DNA of 64,000 bases from assembly GCF_000300515.1 (NCBI RefSeq), contig NZ_AMSI01000009.1, positions 124,001-188,000 on the forward strand. The letters are read 5' to 3'. Positions 55,717 through 63,047 of the stretch are shown here, piece by piece. Source of the stretch: Nitratireductor indicus C115. Its GTDB lineage: Bacteria > Pseudomonadota > Alphaproteobacteria > Rhizobiales > Rhizobiaceae. How positions within the stretch are numbered: the stretch's first letter is position 1; each line of letters starts with the position of its first letter. Below the pieces are notes generated by a model. It saw only the letters and a list, made by a program, of their open reading frames with translations. It made no database searches and was not told the origin of the DNA. The position numbers and the translations under genes were made by a program.

Positions 55717-56133
55717 ATGGAAAGCATAGCGGCCAAACCCCTGCCGGACATTACCGACCTGACGCGCCCGTTCTGGACTGCGGCGCGCGAAGGGCGGCTC
55801 GTGATGCAAAAGTGCCCCAGCTGCGGCACGGTGAATTTCCATCCGAAGCCCTGGTGCATCGAATGCGGGGATCGTGGGCTGGAATGGACCGAAATGCAGA
55901 CTGGCGGAACGGTCTATTCCTACACGGTCTCCCACTCCGTTGCGATGAATCATCTGGGCTGGCAGGCGGAGCTGCCCGTCATCATGTGCCTGATCGATAT
56001 CGATGGCGGCGCAAGGATGTATGCGCAGGTCACCGACGTGGCCGCGGAGGATATGCAAATCGGCATGAGGGTGAAGGCCTATTTCGAGCCGATCAGTGAA
56101 GAAGCGGGCATCCCGAAATTCCGGCCTGCATGA
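55717..56133 (+). CDS. Zn-ribbon/OB-fold DUF35 partner protein
   Basis: The 138-residue protein has a rubredoxin-like zinc ribbon with Cys33, Cys36, Cys47 and Cys50 (QKCPSCGTVNFHPKPWCIEC), then an OB-fold (GGTVYSYTVSHSVAMN to YFEPI). DUF35 proteins bind acyl-CoA and form obligate complexes with thiolase-fold enzymes. It starts 2 bp after the thiolase-like stop with a GGAGG site inside that gene, so the two are coupled and very likely form one complex. Confidence 0.9.
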   Translation: MESIAAKPLPDITDLTRPFWTAAREGRLVMQKCPSCGTVNFHPKPWCIECGDRGLEWTEMQTGGTVYSYTVSHSVAMNHLGWQAELPVIMCLIDIDGGARMYAQVTDVAAEDMQIGMRVKAYFEPISEEAGIPKFRPA

Positions 56134-56211
56134 GCTTTCCGAAGGGGGGCGCCAAGAGCGGCTCCACCCTTTGGACTGGAGAAGCACGCATTTTCTGGGA
56201 GGAGAATTGCT

Positions 56212-57234
56212 ATGAAAATCGCATCGAACTCGATAAAACGCGGCCTCGCCATCGGCGCGATTGCACTGGCCGCAGCATCCCTGTCGCAGGGCAGTGCCCT
56301 GTCGCAGGAAACGACACAGATCAATCTTATCAGCGCTCCGTTCGGCACCGGCTCCTATGTAATGGGATCGGCGCTTGAGGAGATTTCCAAGAAGAGCGAT
56401 ATCGGTGTCACGATCACGCATTCGGAAAGCCCCGGCTTCGTATTCAACATCAAGAAGCTGGACAATGAGCCGGAGTTGAAAACCAACACGATCGTGGGGT
56501 CGGGCGGTGGCGTGCAGGGTCTTGCGAAAGCAGGCGTCGAACCCTTCGACAAGAAGTATCCGGGCTTCAAGCTCATCGCCAACTACAATCTGAATTCCAG
56601 CTGGCTGGCGACGCTCGACAAGAACATCAAGACGATCGAGGACCTGAAGGGAAAGAAGGTCGCGGTCGGACGGCGGGCGCAGATCAACTGGGCCATTCAG
56701 CCGGTCGCAATCCTGAGGGATGGCTGGGGTCTCAGCGACAAGGACGTCAATATTCAATATGTCGGAACGAAGGAATCGGTGGACGCGCTGCTCGACGGCA
56801 CGGCCGACGCAGCGATCGTCGGCGGCTACATCGATCCGGTCAGCGACAGGATGATGCTGAGCCCGCAAACCATCGAGTTTCTGGCATCGGGGCGCAATCC
56901 GCATCATCTCGACTGGGGTGCGGACATGGTCACGAAGGCGCGTGAGGCCGGTGTAAGCATGGCCAATGTGACGATACCGGCCGGTGTCGATCCCACCATC
57001 ACCGAGCCCATGGCGGGCTTCGCCGACAGCGTTGCCTGGATGGTCGCACCGGAGTTTCCCGAAGAGGTCGCCTACAAGGTGACCAAGCTGATTCTCGATA
57101 ACATTGAGAAGTTCGGCGAATACCAGGCGACAGGCAAGCTGATGTCTCCCAAGGGCATGATCTACGGATGGGATCCAGAGGACATTCATCCGGGAGCGCT
57201 GCGCGCCTATCGGGAAGCCGGCCTCATCGATTAG
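56212..57234 (+). CDS. TAXI family TRAP transporter substrate-binding protein
   Basis: The 340-residue exported protein has a signal peptide ending near ALSQE at residue 31, followed by TQINLISAPFGTGSYVMGSALE, the TAXI-family opening. The rest, including VAVGRRAQINWAIQPVAIL, fits the two-lobe solute-binding fold. TAXI proteins deliver organic anions to a fused TRAP permease. The ATG follows GGAGGAG. The substrate is unknown; context points to an organosulfonate. Confidence 0.92.
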   Translation: MKIASNSIKRGLAIGAIALAAASLSQGSALSQETTQINLISAPFGTGSYVMGSALEEISKKSDIGVTITHSESPGFVFNIKKLDNEPELKTNTIVGSGGGVQGLAKAGVEPFDKKYPGFKLIANYNLNSSWLATLDKNIKTIEDLKGKKVAVGRRAQINWAIQPVAILRDGWGLSDKDVNIQYVGTKESVDALLDGTADAAIVGGYIDPVSDRMMLSPQTIEFLASGRNPHHLDWGADMVTKAREAGVSMANVTIPAGVDPTITEPMAGFADSVAWMVAPEFPEEVAYKVTKLILDNIEKFGEYQATGKLMSPKGMIYGWDPEDIHPGALRAYREAGLID

Positions 57235-57252
57235 CCGGCATCAGCATATTGG

Positions 57253-57283
57253 GGAGCCGCTCGAATGTACTCGAAGCGGCTCC
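57253..57283 (+). repeat. Hairpin between TAXI binding-protein and TRAP permease genes
   Basis: GGAGCCGC-TCGA (57253-57264) pairs with TCGA-A-GCGGCTCC (57271-57283), with one bulged A and a 6-nt loop. It lies 18 bp past the stop, suiting differential mRNA stability that keeps binding protein in excess. Confidence 0.6.
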
Positions 57284-57344
57284 TCCCGAGTTTTCAAGAA
57301 ACAACTCACTGCGCTTTGCCCGCGCCTAACGGAGCATCGAAGCC

Positions 57345-59246
57345 ATGCAGATCAGATTGTTGGACGGCGCCATTCTTGCGGTCGGGCTGATGATGGTCGC
57401 ATATCAGATGGTATCGACCCAGTACCTGTTTCTCGGTTCCTACGAACACCAAGCCGTGCATCTCGGCTTCATCTTCGTCTTGCTGTTCCTGAACCAGGCG
57501 CGCAATGCGCGGGGCGCGTTCGGAACCATATGCAATATCGGGCTGGCCGTGCTTGGCGTAGTTGCGGCCGGTTATGTGTTTGTGAACATCGTCCATCTGG
57601 AAGAAGTCTTCGGCTATCCCGAAGGGATAGACGTGGTGGTGGGCGTTCTCCTGATTGCGCTCGTGGTGATTGCCACCCGGGCCACATGGGGATGGACGCT
57701 GCCCATCGTGTCGGCGATCTTCGTCGGTTACTTTCTGTGGGGCCACCTCATTCCGGGGCACCTGCATCACCGTCCGTTCAATTTCGACTATGTCGTCTCT
57801 TATCTGAGCATCGGGCTGTCGGGCATTTTCGGCACCTTTCTCGGCATTTCCGCCAATCAGGTTTTCCTGTTCGTGGTATTCGGTTCGCTGCTCGGCATCA
57901 TCAAGGTAAATGACTTTTTCCTCGAGGCAGGCAAGATCGCCGGTAAGGCCTTCCGCGGCGGCCCCGGCCAGACTGCAGTGGTTTCAAGCGGCTTCATCGG
58001 CATGATTTCGGGCGCGGCCGTCGCCAATGTCGCGGTCACCGGCGCCTTCACGATCCCTTACATGAAACAGGTCGGCTACAAACCCGAGCATGCGGGAGCC
58101 ATCGAGGCAACGGCATCGACGGGCGGGCAATTGATGCCCCCGGTCATGGGGGCAGCCGCCTTCCTCATGGCATCCTTTCTCGGCGTTTCCTACGATGCGG
58201 TGATGCTGGCGGGCATACTGCCTGCCATCCTGTATTTCTGGGGCGTCATGCTGGGCGTGCAGTTCCTGGCCGTGCGTTGCGACATCCGCCCACCGCTCGA
58301 GCGGATCAACTACCGCGTTCTGCTGCGGCGCCTGCCCCTGTTCGCGCTTCCGCTGGCGGTGCTCGTCACCATGCTGATCCTGCAATACAGCCCGGCGAAC
58401 GCGGCATTCTGGGCGATCATCCTTGCCGTGGCCCTGTCCTATGTCGATCCGCAGACGCGGCCGAAATACCCGCATCTTTGCCGCAGCCTCACCAGTGGGG
58501 CGATCATCGGGGCGCAGATCGGCATTTCCCTGGCTATCGTCGGACTGGTGGCCCAGACGCTGATCACGACCGGCCTTGGCAACAAGATCGCAAGCCTTGT
58601 CGAGCTTCTGAGCGGAGGCAATCTTCTGATCGGGCTCCTGCTGACGATGGTCGTCTCGATCATTCTGGGGTGCGGCGTGCCGACCAGCGCAGCCTATACG
58701 CTGGTTGCCATCGTGGTCATTCCCTCGGTGATCAAGATGGGGGTCGATCCGATGGCCGCGCATTTCTTCTCATTCTACTTCGCCGTCATCTCGTCCCTCA
58801 CGCCGCCGGTGGCGCTTGCGGCCCTGGCGGGTGCGGGGCTTGCCGGGGCGCCCTATTTCAAGACTTCGCTTTCGGCTGCAAAACTGGCCATTTCCGGCTT
58901 CATCATTCCGTTCCTGATCATCTTCAACCCGCTGCTGACCTTTAATCCGGTCAGTTGGGCCTGGGGTATCGGGACCATTGTCGCCGTCCCTCTCGGCATG
59001 ACTGCGCTTACCGCAGCGATCTACGGGTGCGGGTTGACGATGTTCACGGCCCGGGAACGGCTCCTTGCCGCCGTGTCGGCGTTCTGCCTGCTTGGATATT
59101 CGGTGTTCCGACACGTCGATGAACTACCGATCGAATATCCGATGCTGGTGATTGGCTGTGTCGTGTTCGCCTGGGTGCTGATTTCCCAGATCAGGGCCAA
59201 TCAGGAAAGCGGCAAGGCGATGCGTCCGGAATTTCAGAACACATAG
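57345..59246 (+). CDS. TRAP transporter permease, fused DctQ-DctM type (TAXI class)
   Basis: The 633-residue inner-membrane protein fuses the small and large TRAP subunits and has roughly 17 hydrophobic helices. The DctM-like blocks include GFIGMISGAAVANVAVTGAFT, ATASTGGQLMPPVMGAAAFL and ILGCGVPTSAAYTLVAIVVI. It should be a secondary, sodium-coupled importer working with the TAXI protein upstream. The next gene in the unit is xsc, which argues for import of a sulfonate. Confidence 0.93.
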   Translation: MQIRLLDGAILAVGLMMVAYQMVSTQYLFLGSYEHQAVHLGFIFVLLFLNQARNARGAFGTICNIGLAVLGVVAAGYVFVNIVHLEEVFGYPEGIDVVVGVLLIALVVIATRATWGWTLPIVSAIFVGYFLWGHLIPGHLHHRPFNFDYVVSYLSIGLSGIFGTFLGISANQVFLFVVFGSLLGIIKVNDFFLEAGKIAGKAFRGGPGQTAVVSSGFIGMISGAAVANVAVTGAFTIPYMKQVGYKPEHAGAIEATASTGGQLMPPVMGAAAFLMASFLGVSYDAVMLAGILPAILYFWGVMLGVQFLAVRCDIRPPLERINYRVLLRRLPLFALPLAVLVTMLILQYSPANAAFWAIILAVALSYVDPQTRPKYPHLCRSLTSGAIIGAQIGISLAIVGLVAQTLITTGLGNKIASLVELLSGGNLLIGLLLTMVVSIILGCGVPTSAAYTLVAIVVIPSVIKMGVDPMAAHFFSFYFAVISSLTPPVALAALAGAGLAGAPYFKTSLSAAKLAISGFIIPFLIIFNPLLTFNPVSWAWGIGTIVAVPLGMTALTAAIYGCGLTMFTARERLLAAVSAFCLLGYSVFRHVDELPIEYPMLVIGCVVFAWVLISQIRANQESGKAMRPEFQNT

Positions 59247-59261
59247 CGCTTTTATCAAATC

Positions 59262-59294
59262 GCCTTGCCCGCGGTCGCACCGCGGGGGCGAGGC
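59262..59294 (+). repeat. Strong hairpin between TRAP permease and xsc
   Basis: CCCGCGGT (59268-59275) pairs with ACCGCGGG (59279-59286) with a 3-nt loop. After a two-base bulge GCCTTG/CGAGGC lengthens the stem. No T run follows, so transcription probably continues and the stem sets relative mRNA amounts. Confidence 0.6.
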
Positions 59295-59317
59295 CTCGAC
59301 CCAGGAGAATTGTTGCC

Positions 59318-61102
59318 ATGACCAAGATGACGACAGAGGAAGCCTTCGTAAAAGTCCTTCAGATGCATGGTATCGAGCATGCGTTCGGGATCATCGGCTC
59401 GGCCATGATGCCGGTTTCCGACCTGTTTCCGCAGGCGGGGATCACCTTCTGGGATTGTGCGCATGAAACCAATGCGGGGATGATGTGCGACGGTTTCATC
59501 CGTTCCACCGGCAAGATGGCGATGGCCATCGCGCAGAACGGGCCCGGTGTTACCGGCTTTGTGACCGCGGTGAAGACGGCCTACTGGAATCACTCGCCGA
59601 TGTTGCTTGTGACGCCGCAGGCCGCCAACAAGACAATTGGTCAGGGCGGCTTTCAGGAGATGGAGCAGCTCCGGCTATTTGCCGACTGCGTATGCTATCA
59701 GGAGGAGGTTCGCGATCCCTCAAGGGTTGCGGAAGTTCTCAACCGTGTGATCCAGAAGGCCTGGCGGGCCTCCGCGCCGGTGCAGATCAACATCCCCCGG
59801 GATATCTGGACGAGCGTCATCGATGTCGAACTTCCGCAGATCGTGCAGTTCGAGCGGCCCTCGGGCGGCGAAGAGGCCGTGGCGAAAGCCGCGCGTCTTT
59901 TGTCCGAGGCCAGGTTTCCCGTCATTCTATCGGGTGCGGGGGTCGTGCTTTCGGGTGCAATTTCCGATCTCGTTCGACTGGCGGAGCGCCTCGATGCGCC
60001 CGTCTGTTCGAACTATCAGCACAATGACAGCTTTCCCGGTTCGCACCCGCTTGCAATGGGGCCGCTCGGCTACAACGGATCGAAGGCCGCGATGGAGACC
60101 ATCGCGAAGGCGGATGTCGTGCTCGCGCTTGGCACCAGGCTCAATCCGTTTTCGACATTGCCGGGGTATGGCATCGATTACTGGCCGGCCGGTGCAAAGG
60201 TCATTCAGGTCGATATCAACGCCGACAGGATTGGCCTGACCAAGAAGGTCTCCATCGGGATCGAGGGTGATGCGGGCAAGGTTGCGCGCGGAATTCTCTC
60301 GCAGCTTTCTCCGGAGGCTGGCGACGAGGGGCGAATCGAGCGGCGTGATCTCGTCGCCCTGACCAAGTCGCGCTGGGCGCAGGAGCTTTCATCGCTCGAT
60401 CATGAACTCGATGATCCGGGCACCGTGTGGAACGAGGAAGCCCGCCAGCGGGATTCCGATCTGATGAGCCCGCGGCAGGCCTGGCGCGCCATTCAGGTCG
60501 GGCTGCCGAGAGATGCGGTCATCTCGTCGGATATCGGCAACAATTGCGCCATCGGCAATGCCTATCCAATGTTCGACGAAGGGCGCAAATATCTCGCGCC
60601 CGGCCTTTTCGGGCCATGCGGATACGGCTTTCCGTCGATCCTTGGCGCCAAGATCGGCAACCCGGATACACCCGTCGTGGGCTTTGCCGGGGATGGCGCG
60701 TTCGGCATTTCCATGAACGAGATGACAGCGTGCGGCCGCAAGGGGTGGCCGGCCATCACAATGGTCATCTTCCGCAATTATCAATGGGGCGCGGAAAAGC
60801 GGAACACCACGCTCTGGTACGACAATAATTTCGTCGGAACTGAACTGGATCGGGGTACCTCCTATGCCGGCATTGCAAAAGCATGTGGCGCGCATGGTGT
60901 GACGGTTCGCTCGACCGAGCAGCTTACCGAAGCGTTGGCAGATGCTGTCGAACGGCAAATGAAGAAGGGTGAGACCACCTTTATCGAGGTGCTTCTCAAC
61001 CAGGAGCTCGGTGAACCCTTCCGGCGCGATGCAATGAAGAAGCCGGTGGTTGTCGCAGGCATCGACCGGTCCGACATGCAGCCGCAGAAGATGGCGGTCT
61101 GA
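59318..61102 (+). CDS. xsc: Sulfoacetaldehyde acetyltransferase
   Basis: The 594-residue thiamine-diphosphate enzyme splits sulfoacetaldehyde with phosphate into sulfite and acetyl phosphate. The TDP-activating Glu50 is in FWDCAHETNAGMMCDG, the GDG motif is in GFAGDGAFGISMNEMTACG near residue 458, and the closing FRNYQWGAEKRNTTLWYDNN is characteristic of Xsc as I remember it. Its length equals characterised Xsc proteins. The start has an AGGAG site. The pta gene follows 38 bp downstream, the usual xsc-pta pairing in organosulfonate degradation. Confidence 0.94.
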   Translation: MTKMTTEEAFVKVLQMHGIEHAFGIIGSAMMPVSDLFPQAGITFWDCAHETNAGMMCDGFIRSTGKMAMAIAQNGPGVTGFVTAVKTAYWNHSPMLLVTPQAANKTIGQGGFQEMEQLRLFADCVCYQEEVRDPSRVAEVLNRVIQKAWRASAPVQINIPRDIWTSVIDVELPQIVQFERPSGGEEAVAKAARLLSEARFPVILSGAGVVLSGAISDLVRLAERLDAPVCSNYQHNDSFPGSHPLAMGPLGYNGSKAAMETIAKADVVLALGTRLNPFSTLPGYGIDYWPAGAKVIQVDINADRIGLTKKVSIGIEGDAGKVARGILSQLSPEAGDEGRIERRDLVALTKSRWAQELSSLDHELDDPGTVWNEEARQRDSDLMSPRQAWRAIQVGLPRDAVISSDIGNNCAIGNAYPMFDEGRKYLAPGLFGPCGYGFPSILGAKIGNPDTPVVGFAGDGAFGISMNEMTACGRKGWPAITMVIFRNYQWGAEKRNTTLWYDNNFVGTELDRGTSYAGIAKACGAHGVTVRSTEQLTEALADAVERQMKKGETTFIEVLLNQELGEPFRRDAMKKPVVVAGIDRSDMQPQKMAV

Positions 61103-61140
61103 GCCGCGCGAAACCGGAAGCTTCAAGGGCGATATGATCG

Positions 61141-62175
61141 ATGAAGCCGCTTCTTCGAATCTACGATATCGCCCGCACGGCTCAACGGTATATTCTTTTG
61201 CCGGAGGGGGACGACCCGCGTATTCAGCGGGCCGCGGTCCGCGCCGTGCGGGAGGGACTGGCGCGCGTGACGTTGCTCGGGGACCCGTCCGTCCTGAGGC
61301 CGGCGCTGGAAGAGCTGGGTGCGGGCGGTCTCGTCGGGATCATCGATCCCGATCGTGCAGACGATATCGATGAGCTCGTACGGGAATATCACCGCCTGAG
61401 GGCGCACAAGGGGGTGTCCTTGCAGCAGGCGCGGGCCGGCGTTGCTGATCCGATGATACAGGCGGCATTGCGGGTTCGTCTTGGGCAGGCCGACGGCACG
61501 GTTGGTGGAGCAAGCCATACCACCTCGCAGACCCTGCGTGCTGCGTTGCAGCTCATAGGGCCTGCGAGCGGCGTGTCGGTGGTTTCGAGTTTCTTTCTGA
61601 TGCTCTCCTGCGAAACCCGGGCGGCGGTGAAGGGCGGCATGATCTTTGCCGATTGCGGGTTGAACGTTCTGCCAGATGCGGGGGAGCTTGCTTCGATAGC
61701 GAGAGCTTCCGCCGTCACGTGCCGCCAGCTCCTGAACGAGGAACCGCGCGTGGCGATGCTCTCGTTTTCAACAGCGGGTTCGGCGGAGCATGCAAGCCTC
61801 GGCAGGATACGCCAGGCGGTGTCGATGATCCGTGAAGCGGAGCCGGACCTCGAGATCGATGGGGAATTGCAATTCGATGCGGCCATCGACGATGCGGTGC
61901 GCAAGCACAAGGCGCCCATGAGCCGGCTTTCGGCGCGTCCCAATGTCTTCATCTTCCCGGACCTGGCTTCCGGTAATATCGGTTACAAGATCGCCCAGCG
62001 TCTTGGCGGGCTGGACGCCATTGGGCCGATCCTCCAGGGGCTGGCGCTTCCTGCGAACGACCTGTCGCGGGGATGCAGTGTCGATGACGTGCTGGCCGCC
62101 ATCGCGATCACCGCAGTGCAGGCGGCAAGTGCCGGAACGGTTCAGGCCAGAAGGTCCATTTCGAGCCGGATGTAA
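61141..62175 (+). CDS. pta: Phosphate acetyltransferase
   Basis: This 344-residue enzyme of the PTA_PTB family converts acetyl phosphate from Xsc into acetyl-CoA. Family blocks are LPEGDDPRIQRAAVRAVREG near the start, FFLMLSCETRAAVKGGMIFADCGLN in the middle and VFIFPDLASGNIGYKIAQRLG at the end. It is the short single-domain form common in xsc clusters. Its 3' end overlaps the convergent gntR gene by 34 bp, so both transcripts run into each other. Confidence 0.94.
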   Translation: MKPLLRIYDIARTAQRYILLPEGDDPRIQRAAVRAVREGLARVTLLGDPSVLRPALEELGAGGLVGIIDPDRADDIDELVREYHRLRAHKGVSLQQARAGVADPMIQAALRVRLGQADGTVGGASHTTSQTLRAALQLIGPASGVSVVSSFFLMLSCETRAAVKGGMIFADCGLNVLPDAGELASIARASAVTCRQLLNEEPRVAMLSFSTAGSAEHASLGRIRQAVSMIREAEPDLEIDGELQFDAAIDDAVRKHKAPMSRLSARPNVFIFPDLASGNIGYKIAQRLGGLDAIGPILQGLALPANDLSRGCSVDDVLAAIAITAVQAASAGTVQARRSISSRM

Positions 62176-62876
62176 TCGCCGCGATAGATCACGTCTGCCA
62201 GGTAGAGAATCTGTCCGCTGGCATCGCACAGGATGCGCCGCACATTGGCGACCGGGTCGCCGATGGCGAGGCCGAGCAGGCTGGCGGTCTCGTCATCGCT
62301 CTTTCCGATCACAAGCGTCTGGTGCGCCTTGCGGATGTCGATGTCGGGCGAGCGCAAAAGAACCGGCAGGGCCAATTCCTCACGCAACCGTGCGGCATGG
62401 CGCTCGAACACCGGCACCGCGCAATAGATCGCGATGATGCAATAGTGCTGCCCCTCGCGCGAATGCATGCGGCGCAAGAGGTGATAGCCCTCCGGTGCAG
62501 GAGTTCCGATTTCGGGGGAGCCGGGAAGTTCCGCCCGCCGGTCTTCCAGACCGACGAGATCCGGCGTGTCGCCCGAATAGACTTCAAGGAGATCGGCGAG
62601 GCGCGTCTCCACCTTGAGCGGTCTTTGGGCGGGAGCCTGCGGCAGCACCGTCGTGCCGCGCCCCCGGCGTGGTGCCAGAAGACCTTCCTGCTCAAGCAGC
62701 TTGACCGCCTGACGGACCGTGATTTTGGCGACGGAGAACTCATTGGCAAGATCGCTCAGCGTGGGCAATAGATCACCTTCGCGCCATGTCCCGCGCGCAA
62801 TCCTCTGGCGCAGGATTTCCGCGACCTGGAGATAGAGAGGCGCGCGGCTCTGGCGGAGAACATTTTGCGGTGTCAT
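62142..62876 (-). CDS. GntR family regulator with UTRA domain (HutC subfamily)
   Basis: The 244-residue protein has an N-terminal winged helix (PLYLQVAEILRQRIARGTW, LANEFSVAKITVRQAVKLLEQEGLL, residues 12-68) and a C-terminal UTRA effector domain (about 95-240). It is convergent with pta and divergent from a GMC oxidoreductase gene. Two perfectly inverted 11-bp sites lie between it and that gene, so it most likely represses itself and the oxidoreductase, and perhaps responds to a sulfonate or alcohol. Confidence 0.9.
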   Translation of the reverse strand: MTPQNVLRQSRAPLYLQVAEILRQRIARGTWREGDLLPTLSDLANEFSVAKITVRQAVKLLEQEGLLAPRRGRGTTVLPQAPAQRPLKVETRLADLLEVYSGDTPDLVGLEDRRAELPGSPEIGTPAPEGYHLLRRMHSREGQHYCIIAIYCAVPVFERHAARLREELALPVLLRSPDIDIRKAHQTLVIGKSDDETASLLGLAIGDPVANVRRILCDASGQILYLADVIYRGDYIRLEMDLLA

Positions 62877-62941
62877 GTGTCTCGTCGTCTCCTTGCGCGG
62901 CGTCCGGACAAGGGACGGCAGGGCGCCTCAAGCCTTAAATA

Positions 62942-63001
62942 TCTATATTTAGACATTTCGGGTTGCGCGCAAGCCGTGCGGAGATTATGCCTAAATATAG
63001 A
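62942..63001. promoter_or_regulatory. Paired GntR-type operator sites
   Basis: TCTATATTTAG (62942-62952) and CTAAATATAGA (62991-63001) are exact inverted copies with centres 49 bp apart, in the 171-bp gap between divergent gntR and the GMC gene. The spacing allows looping, or the sites may overlap the two divergent promoters. Confidence 0.65.
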
Positions 63002-63047
63002 ACTTTTCCCTAACCCCTGCGGACCGACGCCTGCGGGAAGGAGCAAT

